From the NCBI RefSeq assembly GCF_028769735.1, contig NC_088171.1, positions 98,211,412 through 98,275,411 of the forward strand: a stretch of DNA of 64,000 bases, read 5' to 3'. The position numbers and the translations under genes were made by a program. Shown here piece after piece: positions 39,028-50,366 of this stretch. The notes beneath the pieces were generated by a model. That model was given only the letters and a program-made list of their open reading frames with translations, ran no database searches and was not told where the DNA came from. This stretch comes from Zonotrichia leucophrys gambelii (Eukaryota; Chordata; Aves; Passeriformes; Passerellidae). The stretch's first letter is position 1. Every line of letters begins with the position of its first letter.

Positions 39028-42000
39028 ACTTTAATAAGTTGTTCAAATCTAAATCATGGCAGATAAAGGGAGCAAACAAAGCAAATACAGCAACTAGTAA
39101 TAAAAATTTATTACATATTACTATTCATTATCATATAAATATTAGGGTACATTGGTTCTTTTTCCTTGTCATCAGAAGGCTCATAATCCTTTGTACAATG
39201 AGTTTAACACTAATTAAAGGTCTTTAAGTGCCTACATCAGTGGAAAATTTATTTCTTTCATTGTTGTTTTTAATTTAGATAATCTATCCAGCATAACTAG
39301 ACATAGAAAAGACAGTAGGGCAATAATGATTTTAATAAATATTTTAAAAGCCAAAGAAATCAGGATTGTGGATTTTGGTTCTTTTGGTTCTCGTTTGGGT
39401 TTTGGTTTTTTGGTTTGGTTGGATTGGTTTGTTTATTCTGGATAACAGTGAATGCCTTAACCACTCAGTCAAACCAGAAGAGCTAAAGCAACAGACAGCC
39501 AAAAAAGAGTGAAAGACTTATAACAGAACCCCTGGAACATATCCCTATGTATTGGGTAGAGCAGAAAAAGGCAAAAATACAAACTCTCCATGTATGCCAA
39601 GACCTAAACCATTCAGAATTATCTGAATCTGAGAAAAATCACTTCCACTAACAAACTCCAAAATTAGTCTGGGAATCCTGTTGTTGAATAGCTACAAAAG
39701 ATGGGACTAGAAAATAGACATTTTTTTTTTTTTGCTAGGGATTGCATTAAGCTATTTTAGTTATTTCAAATAATTATTTTCTTCAGCAAGATTTCCCCAG
39801 TATAAGGTAGTACATACAGGGCAGATGATCAAAAACCCTTTACAATCCTAACAATACAACCTAAGTAAATCAAAGTACACATTTAAAAGTCATACTGAAT
39901 TTAGAAAAAAAACCCAGTAGTTTAAATTCTTATATATTATCAGTGTGAAGTATCTTAAATAAATGTTTTGTTATGTATCAAATGTGTCAGTGAAATTATA
40001 TGTTGAAATAGTAATAACATGACATGAGTTTTTTTGATACTTTTTTTGATACTTTCTTGATCATTTTTCTTTTCAAGTGTAAGAAAAGAAAAGTTACAAT
40101 TAAGTCAAATAACTCCAAACTGCAGGAGCAAACGGAAGACTAAGTCATAGATGCTAAACAAAAGCACAAATAATATCTTTGTAAAGATAGATCTGTGGAG
40201 CAAAAGATTATGAAAGGTCTTGGGTTTTGAATGAAATGCTGATTGAAATTGTTCAGTAAAAACCTGTAGCAGAGCACAATGCCTATCAAAAAAAAAAAAA
40301 AAAAAACCAGTCCAAACCCCAAAAATTCTGTTGCACATCTACAGATGTACTGATGTAGGTACCCTTTGAGAAGAAAGACTTCATACCTCCTCTATTGATG
40401 ATTGTGTCCTTTCTACCAGGTAAAATGATCAGGATTTCTTAGAATTTAAAGAAAGGTTTGTGGTACACAGAAAATCCAGATCAGGAGAGCAGGTGGAATT
40501 GTATGGTTTCTCTTTTTTAGTCTTAAGTTTCAGAGCTTGCACTATGATTAACACAATGGTAGTTCCAGACAGTTTTGTCTTGTTCAGCGGGTTAAAAAAA
40601 AAAAAGAAAATGACCCATAGAGGAAGGCTCTGTGGAAAGCATCTGTGAAAACATAAAAAGGTTCTGCCTGATTCATAAAGGTCATTTAGATTCAAGTGCT
40701 TTAAATAAATGGATTAGCATAAATGGATTAGTTAGCCAAGTTTGGCACACTCCTTTGAAGATACATAGGCTTTATACTTGTTCCTAAATGGGCTGCATAA
40801 GTCATGCAGAATGTATTGTTCTCTGAGCTAGTTAATTAATGAGATATGATTCTGTTCTCGAATACTAAATACTTTTGAGTTGGATATTATATGAATCATG
40901 TGTCCATATGTGCCTAAGTTTATAGTTTTGTTTGTGTTCATTATATACTTACAAAAATCTTGTGATTCGTTTGCTAAAATCTTTAGTTATAGTTATCTTC
41001 ATGTGCTAACAGATAACACTGGATACATACTTAAAGTAATAAGCAGATCTTCAGTAAGATTAACTTTTATGATGTTTGCAGTTAGCATGAATCAACTGGT
41101 TAGTTGTAAATGTCCAACTCCATGCACATAGTGGAATTGTTTCATATTAGTCAAAGATATTGTACTAACGAGATCATACAATGAAGAAAGATTACACTCT
41201 TCAATGAGATCTAAGATATACTCAGACAATTCTTCAATGCCTTCTGTAGAGAAGAAGCAGAGTTCTCAAGTTCCTAAGATTGAGACCAAATGAAGAGCAT
41301 TTACTACTTCGTTGCTTGTGAGTTTCCTTAAAAGACTTTCTTCTTGCAGAATTTTTTCAACTTATTTGATCCTCCACTGTACCAAAGCTTTCCAACAGCA
41401 ATAGCATATTTAGTAGACAATTCCCAAGCAAAGTGTTCTCTGTGTATCTAATCTTCTTTTCATGCTTTGTGTGCCATTGACTTTGACCTTGTAACTAATG
41501 GTAATAAATGCCACAGTTCTCTCTGACTGCATCATATTTCAGGGCATACTCTCTAACAGAATGTCTCAGAAGAACATTACCAGTATATTATGGGACGTAT
41601 TCTTATGCCTCTATTAGCCGGAATGGAGAAGAGAGTGAAATTGGACTCTGGGGAACAGTTTAACCATTGTCTTATGCCAAGACAGATCAGAGAGTTGTAC
41701 TGATGAGTGAACACCTCACCTGTCCACAGAGCCTCAGGGTTCATTGCGGGGGACAAGGCATCTAGGAGACAATAACGTGACACTGCAAGAATGCAAATTC
41801 TGTTAAATAAGTGACGATGGCTGAAGATTTATATGTTACACCTTCATTCTGATGCCTGAATTGAATCCACGCCTGCATAATACCCCTGCAGATTTTGTTT
41901 TTAAATCTAATATTATTAGTTTGTCTCATTTTGATGATATGCTACAGTGATAAACCATCAATGTGCTGCTGCTCTGAAGAGCAGTTGTTTCAGCATGCCA

Positions 42001-42867
42001 TTGAATCTGTCATGCAAATGATGTATTAATAGAGCATACTGATGGTGTGTTATGCAAAAGATGGCACTGCCCAGAAAACAAAGGGTTCAGGAATGCATTC
42101 AATAAGATTGCAAGACAAAAAATCAGTGAACACACAACATGGTAATAGCTGCTTCTCCAGCTACACTACCGCAAATCATTTTTCTGAACTATGTCTGATG
42201 TTATTTTTTTGGAAGCCCAACTTGCAGGAAAGAGGCAGGAGAAAATCTTGACAAGTACTTCTTCAGTTGAGATAAAACAACAAGCATAAAAACAGCTTCC
42301 TGCCTTTTATCAAATATGAGGTTTTAATTCCACTCTACAAAGAACAGGGCAGAAGGGGAAGTACAGAAACACATTAATTTGGTTCTATGATATAGGTAAA
42401 TTGAAAGGAGTAGAGAGCTGCTTTAATAGATATAGAGCCAATAGATTATTTCTATTACACACAAAGCAAAACAGAATCAGTTCTCAGGGTGATTATCTTC
42501 TCCTCACCTGAGTCACTATGATCTTGAATGTAGTTTTTTTAATTATCTAAATCTCTGTGCAAGTTTTCCGATAATATTAAGAGCTTATGAACACTTTCCT
42601 GTGTATGTACATTAAAAATGTGCAACAAACTCCTATATTCTATAATTAAGAAAAATATCCCCAAAACTCCAAACAATATTGACAAGGAATTATTGAAATG
42701 TTTCCAGATAGAAGAATTTACAATCTATAATGACATTAACAAAAAGGAGAAATGTTTAACAGTAAGATTAAAAGCTCCCAAATTCTGCACTTCTTACTTT
42801 GTATAGATTGAAAAAAAACCCCACAATTAGACATTTCTGTGTACTTTATGTCAAAACCTTTTTTGTC
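39028..42867. other. AT-rich noncoding stretch
   Basis: No supported gene. Contains a GGTTTT-rich simple tract at about 39,374-39,433 and a 19-base poly-A at about 40,288-40,306. A possible 42-base minus-strand micro-exon at 41,720-41,761 is listed under findings. Confidence 0.4.
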
Positions 42868-42990
42868 CATCGTTTGGTCTGTTCAGCCTGGAGAAGAGGA
42901 GACAGATTGGAGACCTCATTGCAATCTGCAACTTCCTCCTGAGGGGAAAAGGAGGAGCAGGCACTGAACTCTGTGGTAACCAGTGACAGG
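42868..42990 (+). mobile_element. CR1 LINE internal fragment
   Basis: The sequence 'ttcagcctggagaagaggagac...ggagacctcattgcaatctgcaacttcctcctgagggg' is the well-known plus-strand CR1 block upstream of the 3' UTR. It is truncated on both sides. Confidence 0.8.
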
Positions 42991-43799
42991 ACCAGAGTTC
43001 CATTGTAACTCATCATTACTGCCTCTGCTGTTCTTATGCTTCATTTTGAGGTTGAAGCTGTTTCAGTTTTTTTAATACTTAAAAAAAATCTCATTTAAAG
43101 CACCAAATTAGAATTCAATATATCCATACTTCTTCTTAGAATAAAAAATGTATTCGAAAAACAATCTTGTATAAACAGACACCACAGTGTTTAGTAAAAG
43201 CCCTGTTCCTTTAAGAAACAAAAAACAAACCCAAGGTTTCACCCTCTGAGATTGATTTGATTTGCTCTTTTATGCCATCATAAAAAAAAAAAAAATAGCT
43301 CCACAATTCTGTTTACTTAACATCATGATGGGTTAACTCTAATTTCAAAGTCATAACAGAGGGAATTCTCTCTGTAGACTTTAATTGCTACATCTCTGCC
43401 CTGTTCTGCGAGGTTTTCTAGGTGATACATATTATATTTTCAATTTCAGCGGAGGAAAAGGAGAGAAGCTAAACCTCACTATAATCATGGACAACCTAGG
43501 TCACAACAGCATGGAAAAAAACTATAAACCCCTCTCTTTTCACAGAGGCATATAGTCTACATAATATATTATCTTTGACAGATATTGAACATCATGTTAA
43601 AACCACATGTTCATCAGAATCCTACTGAACATAATGAGTCTTAAAATGTCACACTAAAGGAGCCTGAAATGGTGCTATTTGCTCTCAGAAGGAGATCTGC
43701 TGATAACTTGGATACTTTTATAACAGTGCCAGGAATTCCAGGGTAAAATGAATCTACTTGTCACTAGAGCAATAAGCATTTTTAATTCAAATACACACA
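42991..43799. other. AT-rich noncoding stretch
   Basis: Nothing supported. Confidence 0.4.
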
Positions 43800-44110
43800 T
43801 GTTGTCATCATATTGCACAAGCTCCCATATCTTCTTGATGATTTCTCATGGTCACCTCCTCGCAGCACTGATTTCTTCTTCTTCACAGCACAGCCAACAA
43901 ACTCCAACTCTCTTCACAGCACAAACAACAGACTCCAACTCTGCCCTCACCCAGCTAACCCACTCCATTGTAGCACTCATCTTCTTATTGGACACAGCTG
44001 TGGCCTATTAAGGGTAGGCCTGTTCCTAAAGTTTGGTGATTAGTACAGCTGCAGCTCCTCAGGTGTGAAATTGCCTTCTCCACTATTCTCTTGCATTCTA
44101 TCCCTCCACA
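43800..44110 (-). mobile_element. 3' LTR of a minus-strand ERV (311 bp)
   Basis: On the minus strand it starts TGTGGAGGGATAGAATG (plus-strand right edge CCACA at 44,110) and ends GATGACAACA (plus-strand TGTTGTC at 43,800). It aligns along its whole length with the 312-bp plus-strand LTR at 58,543-58,854. The base run just outside its U3 end on the internal side is AAGAAAAGGGGGAT, a polypurine tract. This identifies it as a 3' LTR and puts the former internal region at 44,111 and beyond. Confidence 0.75.
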
Positions 44111-44124
44111 ATCCCCCTTTTCTT
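44111..44124 (-). other. Polypurine tract
   Basis: Minus-strand AAGAAAAGGGGGAT directly abuts the TG start of the LTR. This is the position and composition of the plus-strand primer site of a retrovirus. Confidence 0.65.
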
Positions 44125-44332
44125 GTAATTAAAAGTTGCAGCATCTCTGGAAAGATATGTTTGAGTAAATTGATCTTATAACATATTCACATATCTCACT
44201 TAGGACTAACAGTATACAAATGTTCAGGCAAGATGTCACAGCAAGAACATGCATTTCTAAGTTCTGCTTTAGTTTTGTTTTTCACAGTCTAGAACATCAA
44301 CCTAAGGCTTTTCATAAACTAATGTTGCATTT

Positions 44333-44366
44333 ACTATCTTTTGCAGGGCCCTTTGCAAAAGATAGT
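44333..44366. repeat. 13-bp-arm hairpin
   Basis: ACTATCTTTTGCA at 44,333-44,345 is the exact reverse complement of TGCAAAAGATAGT at 44,354-44,366, with the 8-base loop GGGCCCTT. Function unknown. Confidence 0.8.
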
Positions 44367-46110
44367 TAACCCAGTACAAATATATTTCGTGCAATTCCTG
44401 TTTAACTCTGGAATGTGTCTCCGCACTGACCTTGATTCATTACTCAAACTTACATTACATATTACCAGAAACATTTAGACTTACACTTCTAGAATATTGA
44501 CAATATCAATAGCTGTACAACTTTATAAGGCAACTCACAAGAATAAATTAAAGGCTATAAATTAGGATAGTAACAACTTTCTACACTATTCTCTTACGTT
44601 CCAACGCTCCACTCAAATACAGTTACTCAAGTTTGCCTATTTGCTACTAGCAATACAGGATACAAGCATTAAATATATTTGATATTGAAAACTGATATCA
44701 TGGTGAGATAAACATGTTCATACCCATCTTTGTAGCTTTCCCGAAGTAGCTCTCTGTTTCTTACCTCTTCCCTACTCAGATAGATTTTTTAATTTAATTA
44801 AAATATTTAATTATATTTTTCTAAAGGAACATTACAGGCTGCTGCAACATGTAAGGCAGTGTGACTACAGCTCTAGTTTCCTATTTAATTCCAACTATGA
44901 AAAGGTTCAGGAATCACTCAGATGTCAGGATGTGACAAGCTAATGGAATACAGTAGAAGTTACGAACAGAATACTTGAAGCTGCAGAATTTTTCTCCTTC
45001 CTTTAGACAAACACTCCATACATATTTTCTGGCATGCTGTAATCTCTGGAAAAAAAGAAGTTTCATACTTTTATTTAAAGTATCAGTGCCACAGCAAAGT
45101 AAGTGAATAGTATCAAAGATAATATGGAATTATTATTTTTTTTTCTTATGCAAATAAATTCACAGATCAGGACAAAAGTTAAATACCATCTGGTCTAGAT
45201 TCAGTTCTACCCATTAGGAAGGAAAAGAAAAGGAAAAGCATATCCCCAAACCCAAAGTATCTTCTTGGAAATAAAGTCTAATGCGGTCTTTTTCTTTGAA
45301 GAAGATAAGAGCAACACTCAAATAATATCCACTCTGATAAGGTCGCAGAATGTAAGAAGAGCGAGTCATCAGCCTCTTCACCACGCGGAAAAGAATTGAC
45401 AGCAAAAGCCCTTCTCTAGGACTCTGGACAAATGGAGACAGGAAAGGGGAACAAAACAGGACAGAACCTGTCCTTGCTCTTGAATTTTACAGTAAGGCTC
45501 TATTTAAAACTCACTCATTCACAGTATTGTAAATATTGTCTGATCATCAGGCTCATAGGCAGAAATATAACGGAGGAATTCTGGTTTTGATTGACATGCT
45601 ACACTGCAGACAAAAGACTCTCCTGAAGTAACATTTAGTAGTTTAAATGACACAATATTTTATTTGTTTAGTTCAAGGAGAAAATCCACATGCATATGAA
45701 CAAAATAATACATGGTAAGCTGAAAATATTTATAGGACATTTAAGAAACCTCTTTTCAAGAAGTCATCTAATATAGCTCTGGCAAACAATAATATGATAA
45801 TCCATAGAAAATAAAGAAATCCATTGTTTACTAGTGATATATAAAAGTTTTGGTTAGTGTGTATTCAAATACATGAAAGTTATAAAACGTATTTCTGTAC
45901 AGTGAACTGATACAATGCAAGTTATTCAAACACTTCCAAAGTGCTGCACGCTTCACCTTGTATTCATTCAGAAGGATGCCATAATATATCTATCTAGAAA
46001 GACTAAATGGATAAACACAGAGATATGTTTAAAGAAGTTTTGCCCTTTTTACTTGTATGAGATGAAATAGTTGAGATTACTACTTATTACATGGGACCCC
46101 TGTATTACTA

Positions 46111-46130
46111 CTGTATTACATGTAATACAG
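46111..46130. repeat. 20-bp perfect palindrome
   Basis: CTGTATTACATGTAATACAG reads identically on both strands. It is preceded by a partial copy (CTGTATTACTA at 46,100). Function unknown. Confidence 0.8.
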
Positions 46131-46957
46131 AACAGGTGTTACTGGTGTTTGGTTTATTTTTGTCATTTTGTTTGGTTTTTTTACTTTTTTTTGAAATAAG
46201 TAGCGCTAGAATAACTTCATTTATAACAGCTGATAGATGTCAACTATTTAGGTACTTTAGGCCATGACATAGAAATAGGAATTTTAGGGTGATGCAAATT
46301 ATTTTTCCCATGCATATTTTCAGTCTGTGTTTCTATAAAGTAACATGAAGAATTTTAGTCTAACTTACTGTTGGCAAATTGCTGCTATATCATAATACTC
46401 AGGACCTCTTCTAACAACCATTACTAACTATGGTCAGATACCTCTTCAAGGCCACATAATAAAACCTTGAATCCCATATCAGTAGCCATGGAATATTTTC
46501 ACTCTTTCTAGCTGAGTATTATCTGATAGTCCAAAAATGACCAGAAGCAGAGAAACTTCTGATTAATTTGTAGAGAAGTAAAACAGAACTCCACATATAA
46601 GCTCTTGCTGCTTAGGTTCTTTGAAAATCATAAGCACATTAAACTGTTGGTCTAGTGTTCTTAAACTAATATTTCATTTTTATTTTACAGTCCATGCTTT
46701 AGAAAAGCTTTCTGAGTCTTCCCAAGGCTGGTTACTTAGCAGGGTGGATCATACTGCCTCGTTACTGCAAAAAAATGGACAATTTCTGCTAAAGTATTGC
46801 TGACAGCAGGTTTGTATATGTTATTGGGAAACTCAAACAAAAGGAGATATTGAGATTTATGTCTTTCTCAAAACATTTCTTTATTGCTGTCACCAATGGG
46901 CTTTCAGTTGCACAACTAATTAATTGGACTAAAGCCTTCTGCAGTAAGAGTTACTTC

Positions 46958-47550
46958 TGTTGCAGTGTGAGCTCATTCCCTGTTTTACTTCCCAGTCCCT
47001 TCCCAGGCACGGCAATACCTCTCTCCCTTCCCCCTTGCCCCCTTGCTGAGTGAGTTCTGTCAATCAGTCCTAACATTCCAGCAAGGCCTCGTGTGGTTGG
47101 TCAAGTTCAAAGGATGCCCTTCAGGCCTGGGGTCATTGGCCTGTCTATGTGTCCCTCGTCCCCTGAGACCCTCCTCCTCCCACCTGCTTGGTGCTCACCC
47201 GTCCCTTCCCTCCCCCTGTCCCTGGGCTTAAATTGAGCCAGGACCATGTACCTAGTATTCTGTTGGAGCTGTTGCCAAGATTCAGGTGTCTGTGACCATG
47301 GAATAAAACTCTGGATATTGACCCTCCAGCAGAATTCATCTCCTTTTCCTCTTCACCCTAGCCTGAAGCCTTTCCACCAAAGGTAAACTGAGGTTCTACA
47401 AGCCTGGACTTGTTTCAGCGCCCAGCTGCAACATCCAGCCAGCCAAAAGTGTCTTTGAGGTGAAACACCACAGTTGCCGCCTTTGGCCCAGCAGCAAGGG
47501 TCAGACCAGCCCAGGCACAATCTACTTGCTAATATTGGGATCGTATTCCA
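46958..47550 (+). mobile_element. Betaretrovirus-like LTR, left arm of inverted pair
   Basis: The 593-bp LTR starts TGTTGCAGTGTGAGCTC and ends TCGTATTCCA. It has AATAAA at 47,302-47,307, followed by 'ctctggatattgaccctccagcag', phrasing typical of avian ERVK LTRs. It is nearly identical to the reverse complement of 47,978-48,570; a 62-codon open frame inside it is conserved in both arms only because the DNA is. ACTTC lies immediately outside it at 46,953-46,957. Confidence 0.8.
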
Positions 47551-47977
47551 ATATTTTGGTGTCCAAGCGTGGGGCTGCGCAGCCTATAAACAAGAGTAAA
47601 AAAGGAACAGAACTCATGGCAGAGCCTGTTTTTTGAGCTTCTGCTCCACCAAGGAGCAGAGATACTTAGTGGAATAAAAACTGTTGCTGGCCAGGTGCAG
47701 GCAGGCTGGTCTCCTCACTGGAATAGGAGCCCCCTGGGCCAGGGAAGGCTCTCCTATTCTCCCCTGGAAAATCAGCTCACCAGAAAGGAGCTTCACTTTC
47801 CAAAGGCACCTAACAGTCCATGAAACTTCTTGTGGGTTAATCCCAAAGTCTCTGCTGAGAGCAATGCAGTCAGAGCTCTTTCAGCTGGATGCTCAGCTGC
47901 CAAAGTTTTTCCAAGGTACTGAGATTCCTTCTTGGAGCTGCAGAGTTGCTCTGTCCCACACTCGGGCACCAAAGTAT
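47551..47977. mobile_element. Spacer of inverted LTR pair with two PBS-like ends
   Basis: At the left, TGGTGTCCAAGCGTGGGG starts at 47,557, six bases after the LTR. At the right, reading the minus strand from 47,971, the matching text is TGGTGCCCGAGTGTGGGAC. Both resemble the tRNA-Lys(1,2) primer-binding site but share one extra base. Beyond these motifs the two sides are no longer complementary. Minus-strand text near 47,800-47,930 (ERALTALLSAETLG, HKKFHGLL) resembles the start of a Gag matrix domain, only loosely. Confidence 0.6.
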
Positions 47978-48570
47978 TGGAATATGATCCCAATATTAGC
48001 AGGTAGATTGTGCCTGGGCTGGTCTGACCCTTGCTGCTGGGCCAAAGGCGGCAACTGTGGTGATTCACCTCAGAGACACTTTTGGCTGGCTGGGTGTTGC
48101 AGCTGGGCGCTGAAACAAGTCCAGGCTTGTAGAACCTCAGTTTACCTTTGGTGGAAAGGCTTCAGGCTAGGGTGAAGAGGAAAAGGAGACGGATTCTGCC
48201 AGAGGGTCAATATCCAGAGTTTTATTCCATGGTCACAGACACCTGAATCTTGGCAACAGCTCCAACAGAATACTAGGCACATGGTCCTGGCTCAATTTAA
48301 GCCCAGGGACAGGGGGAGGGAAGGGACGGGTGAGCACCAAGCAGGTGGGAGGAGGAGGGTCTCAGGGGACGAGGGACACACAGACAGGCCAATGACCCCA
48401 GGCCTGAAGGGCATCCTTTGAACTTGACCAACCACACGAGGCCTTGCTGGAATGTTAAGACTGATTGACAGAACTCACTCAGCAAGGGGGCGAGGGGGAA
48501 GGGAGAGAGGTATTGCCACGCCTGGGAAGGGACTGGGAAGTAAAAGAGGGAATGAGCTCACAACACAACA
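47978..48570 (-). mobile_element. Betaretrovirus-like LTR, right arm of inverted pair
   Basis: This is the reverse complement of the left arm over its full 593 bp, with few differences. On the plus strand its polyadenylation signal reads TTTATT at 48,221-48,226. Its U3 end is at 48,570, and ACTTC follows at 48,571-48,575, the same five bases that precede the left arm. Confidence 0.8.
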
Positions 48571-48575
48571 ACTTC

Positions 48576-49550
48576 TCTCCTTGTTTGGCACCCACCTGTT
48601 ACAACTTGTGTTTTCAAACTATGACTGCTCTGGGGCATAGCCTAGCAGACACTGGACGTTTGCGTATCATCTACAACAGTGAGTGTCTAACCTGGCTGAG
48701 AATTACCTGTAGCAATATTTATTTGAATAATGGCAAATGCAATGCCTATGAGAGTTCTTTGAAAGAATAGAAAAAAGAACAAAAAAAGACAATTGCACTG
48801 GAGAAAAAGATGTAAATATTTTCCTCTGGTTCATTGATGGGATCTATTTATTCAAATGGCGCATAAATTAGCATAGACACCACAGTTTAAGACAGATGCT
48901 CTTGCAAGAAATCAGAGCATCAAGTTAGAATGTGAAAATCCCAAAGATCCTATAGCTACTTGTGCTTCAAATAGCCAAAAACTTCTATTCCAAATATTGG
49001 TTTTCAGGTGGCATCTGAAAAAGATGTGTTATTTTGGAAAGTGCTTCTAATTCTTGCAAATGCCAGCAAACACATTCCCTGCATGTTATATAAATTTAAA
49101 TGTATGATAGAGAAAAGGTAAATAAGCACATTTTGACAAAATCAAGCAGATATAAACCTAGAGTTCCTTGTTCAAGATAGAAATAAACAGTACTGCTACT
49201 TAATGTTCTGACATTTATAAACTTCAAATCAAGTTAAAACAAAATCTGAAAACAGGGGAAGAAACAAGATATGTCTCCCCTGATTTAACAGCTTGGTGAA
49301 ATTTATCTAGATGGTTCAAGGGGGGGGGGGGAGTAGGGTATGAATTCCAGAATTGCACAAAATACTTGAACTTTAAGAGCTGTGACTGACAATGAATTCC
49401 TACCTGTTGTTTTAAGAGAAAATCTACCTCTTACTCTGAAAAGGTATTAGAAAATTGGGAAAAGACTGTGCAAAACCCCAGTGCCTGCATGTGGTAGAGA
49501 GGTGCCTATTGGGTTTTGATTTCCAGCCACATAAATTAATGTAAGATCTG
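48576..49550. other. AT-rich noncoding stretch
   Basis: Nothing supported. Contains a G12 run at 49,320-49,331. Confidence 0.4.
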
Positions 49551-50366
49551 CATTAAGCCAAAGCTCCCCAAGCTGCAGGTTTTACAAGAAATTGGAATTT
49601 AGACATGGGTTCTCTTATATGGTGAGAGCTGAAGTTTTTTAAAGAACACCGTGTGTAAGTTTGGCTGCAAAGCAAAAACCTGCAAAGTCCAAGTTGCTTA
49701 ACTTCCAATCCAGAGAAAAGCAGAGCAAGTTTTACCTTCCATTCCAAAAGGTCGGCGAGGCATTTACCTCCCTTTTCCAAAAGGCCCTGAAAGAGAGAGA
49801 AGGAGAGCAGGAGTCTCTGCTCTGCATACAAGAGAGGAGGGAGGCAGAATTTACAATATGAGATGACAGGAAAGGAGAGGAGAAGAGGGGCAGGGGTCTT
49901 ACCTTCCTTTTCCCAAACGGCAATTTGAACTCGAGGGGAAGAGAGAAGAGGGGCAGGGGTCTTACCTTGCATTTTCAAATATCTCGTCGTACTTGAGGGG
50001 AAGAGAAGAGAGGGGCAAGGGTCTTACCTTCCTTTTCCAAATGGCAATTTGATCTTGGGGGGTAGAGAGAAGAGGAGCAAGGGTCTTACCTTACGTTTTT
50101 AAATGAGGGGAAGAGGGGTGAAGAGAAGAGGGGTGAAGAGCAGAGACCCGCCTACCTCCTCAAGGTCCTCTTCCTCATTGTTCTCCCTTACCCTCCATTC
50201 CACCTTTTTATCACCTTTACTTTAATTACTTACAGTTGCAACCCATTAAGGGCAAGGTTATTCCTCTGATTTGGTAATTAGTACACCTGTGGCTTATCAG
50301 GAGCCAGCTCACCTATTAAGGTAATTGGAGCCCATCCTGTGTTTTCTAGGTTTGTACTTTTAAACA
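49551..50366 (-). mobile_element. Repeat-expanded LTR related to the ~311-bp family
   Basis: On the minus strand the U3-like part (about 50,366 down to 50,200) matches the copy at 43,800. It has CCACAGGTGTACTAATTACC-like text, a CCTTGCCCTTAATGGG block and a TATA-like GATAAAAAGG near 50,205. Downstream, instead of the short R/U5, there is a 62-63-bp tandem array and a further ~200 bp of similar AG/CT-biased sequence. Edges are approximate: the right edge was chosen at a TGTTTAAAAG on the minus strand, and the left edge is arbitrary. Confidence 0.5.
49886..50140 (-). repeat. 62-63-bp tandem repeat, four units
   Basis: The phrase CAGGGGTCTTACCTT or its variant recurs at 49,891, 49,954, 50,016 and 50,078. 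The spacings are 63, 62 and 62 bases, with the intervening 'ttttccaaatggcaatttga..tcgagggg' also repeated. On the minus strand each unit contains AAGGTAAGACCC, a close match to a vertebrate splice donor. Confidence 0.85.

Larger units (their letters stand above)
44125..46957. other. Possible decayed ERV interior, otherwise noncoding
   Basis: Internal sequence of the minus-strand ERV should begin here, but I can recognise no retroviral protein. Two structures stand out: a 13-bp-arm hairpin at 44,333-44,366 and a 20-bp palindrome at 46,111-46,130. A minus-strand open frame at 45,214-45,405 is unassigned. Confidence 0.35.

Noticed and set aside
39374..39433. GGTTTT-rich tract as a telomere-like repeat
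   Set aside because: The units are irregular (GGTTTT, GGTTTGG, GGATTGG) and do not match TTAGGG; it is a simple sequence.
47043..47231. Identical 62-codon open frames at 47,043-47,231 (+) and 48,297-48,485 (-)
   Set aside because: They are copies of the same U3 sequence in the two inverted LTR arms, not a conserved gene pair.
49320..49331. G12 run as a possible quadruplex or promoter element
   Set aside because: It is an isolated mononucleotide run with no associated promoter features.
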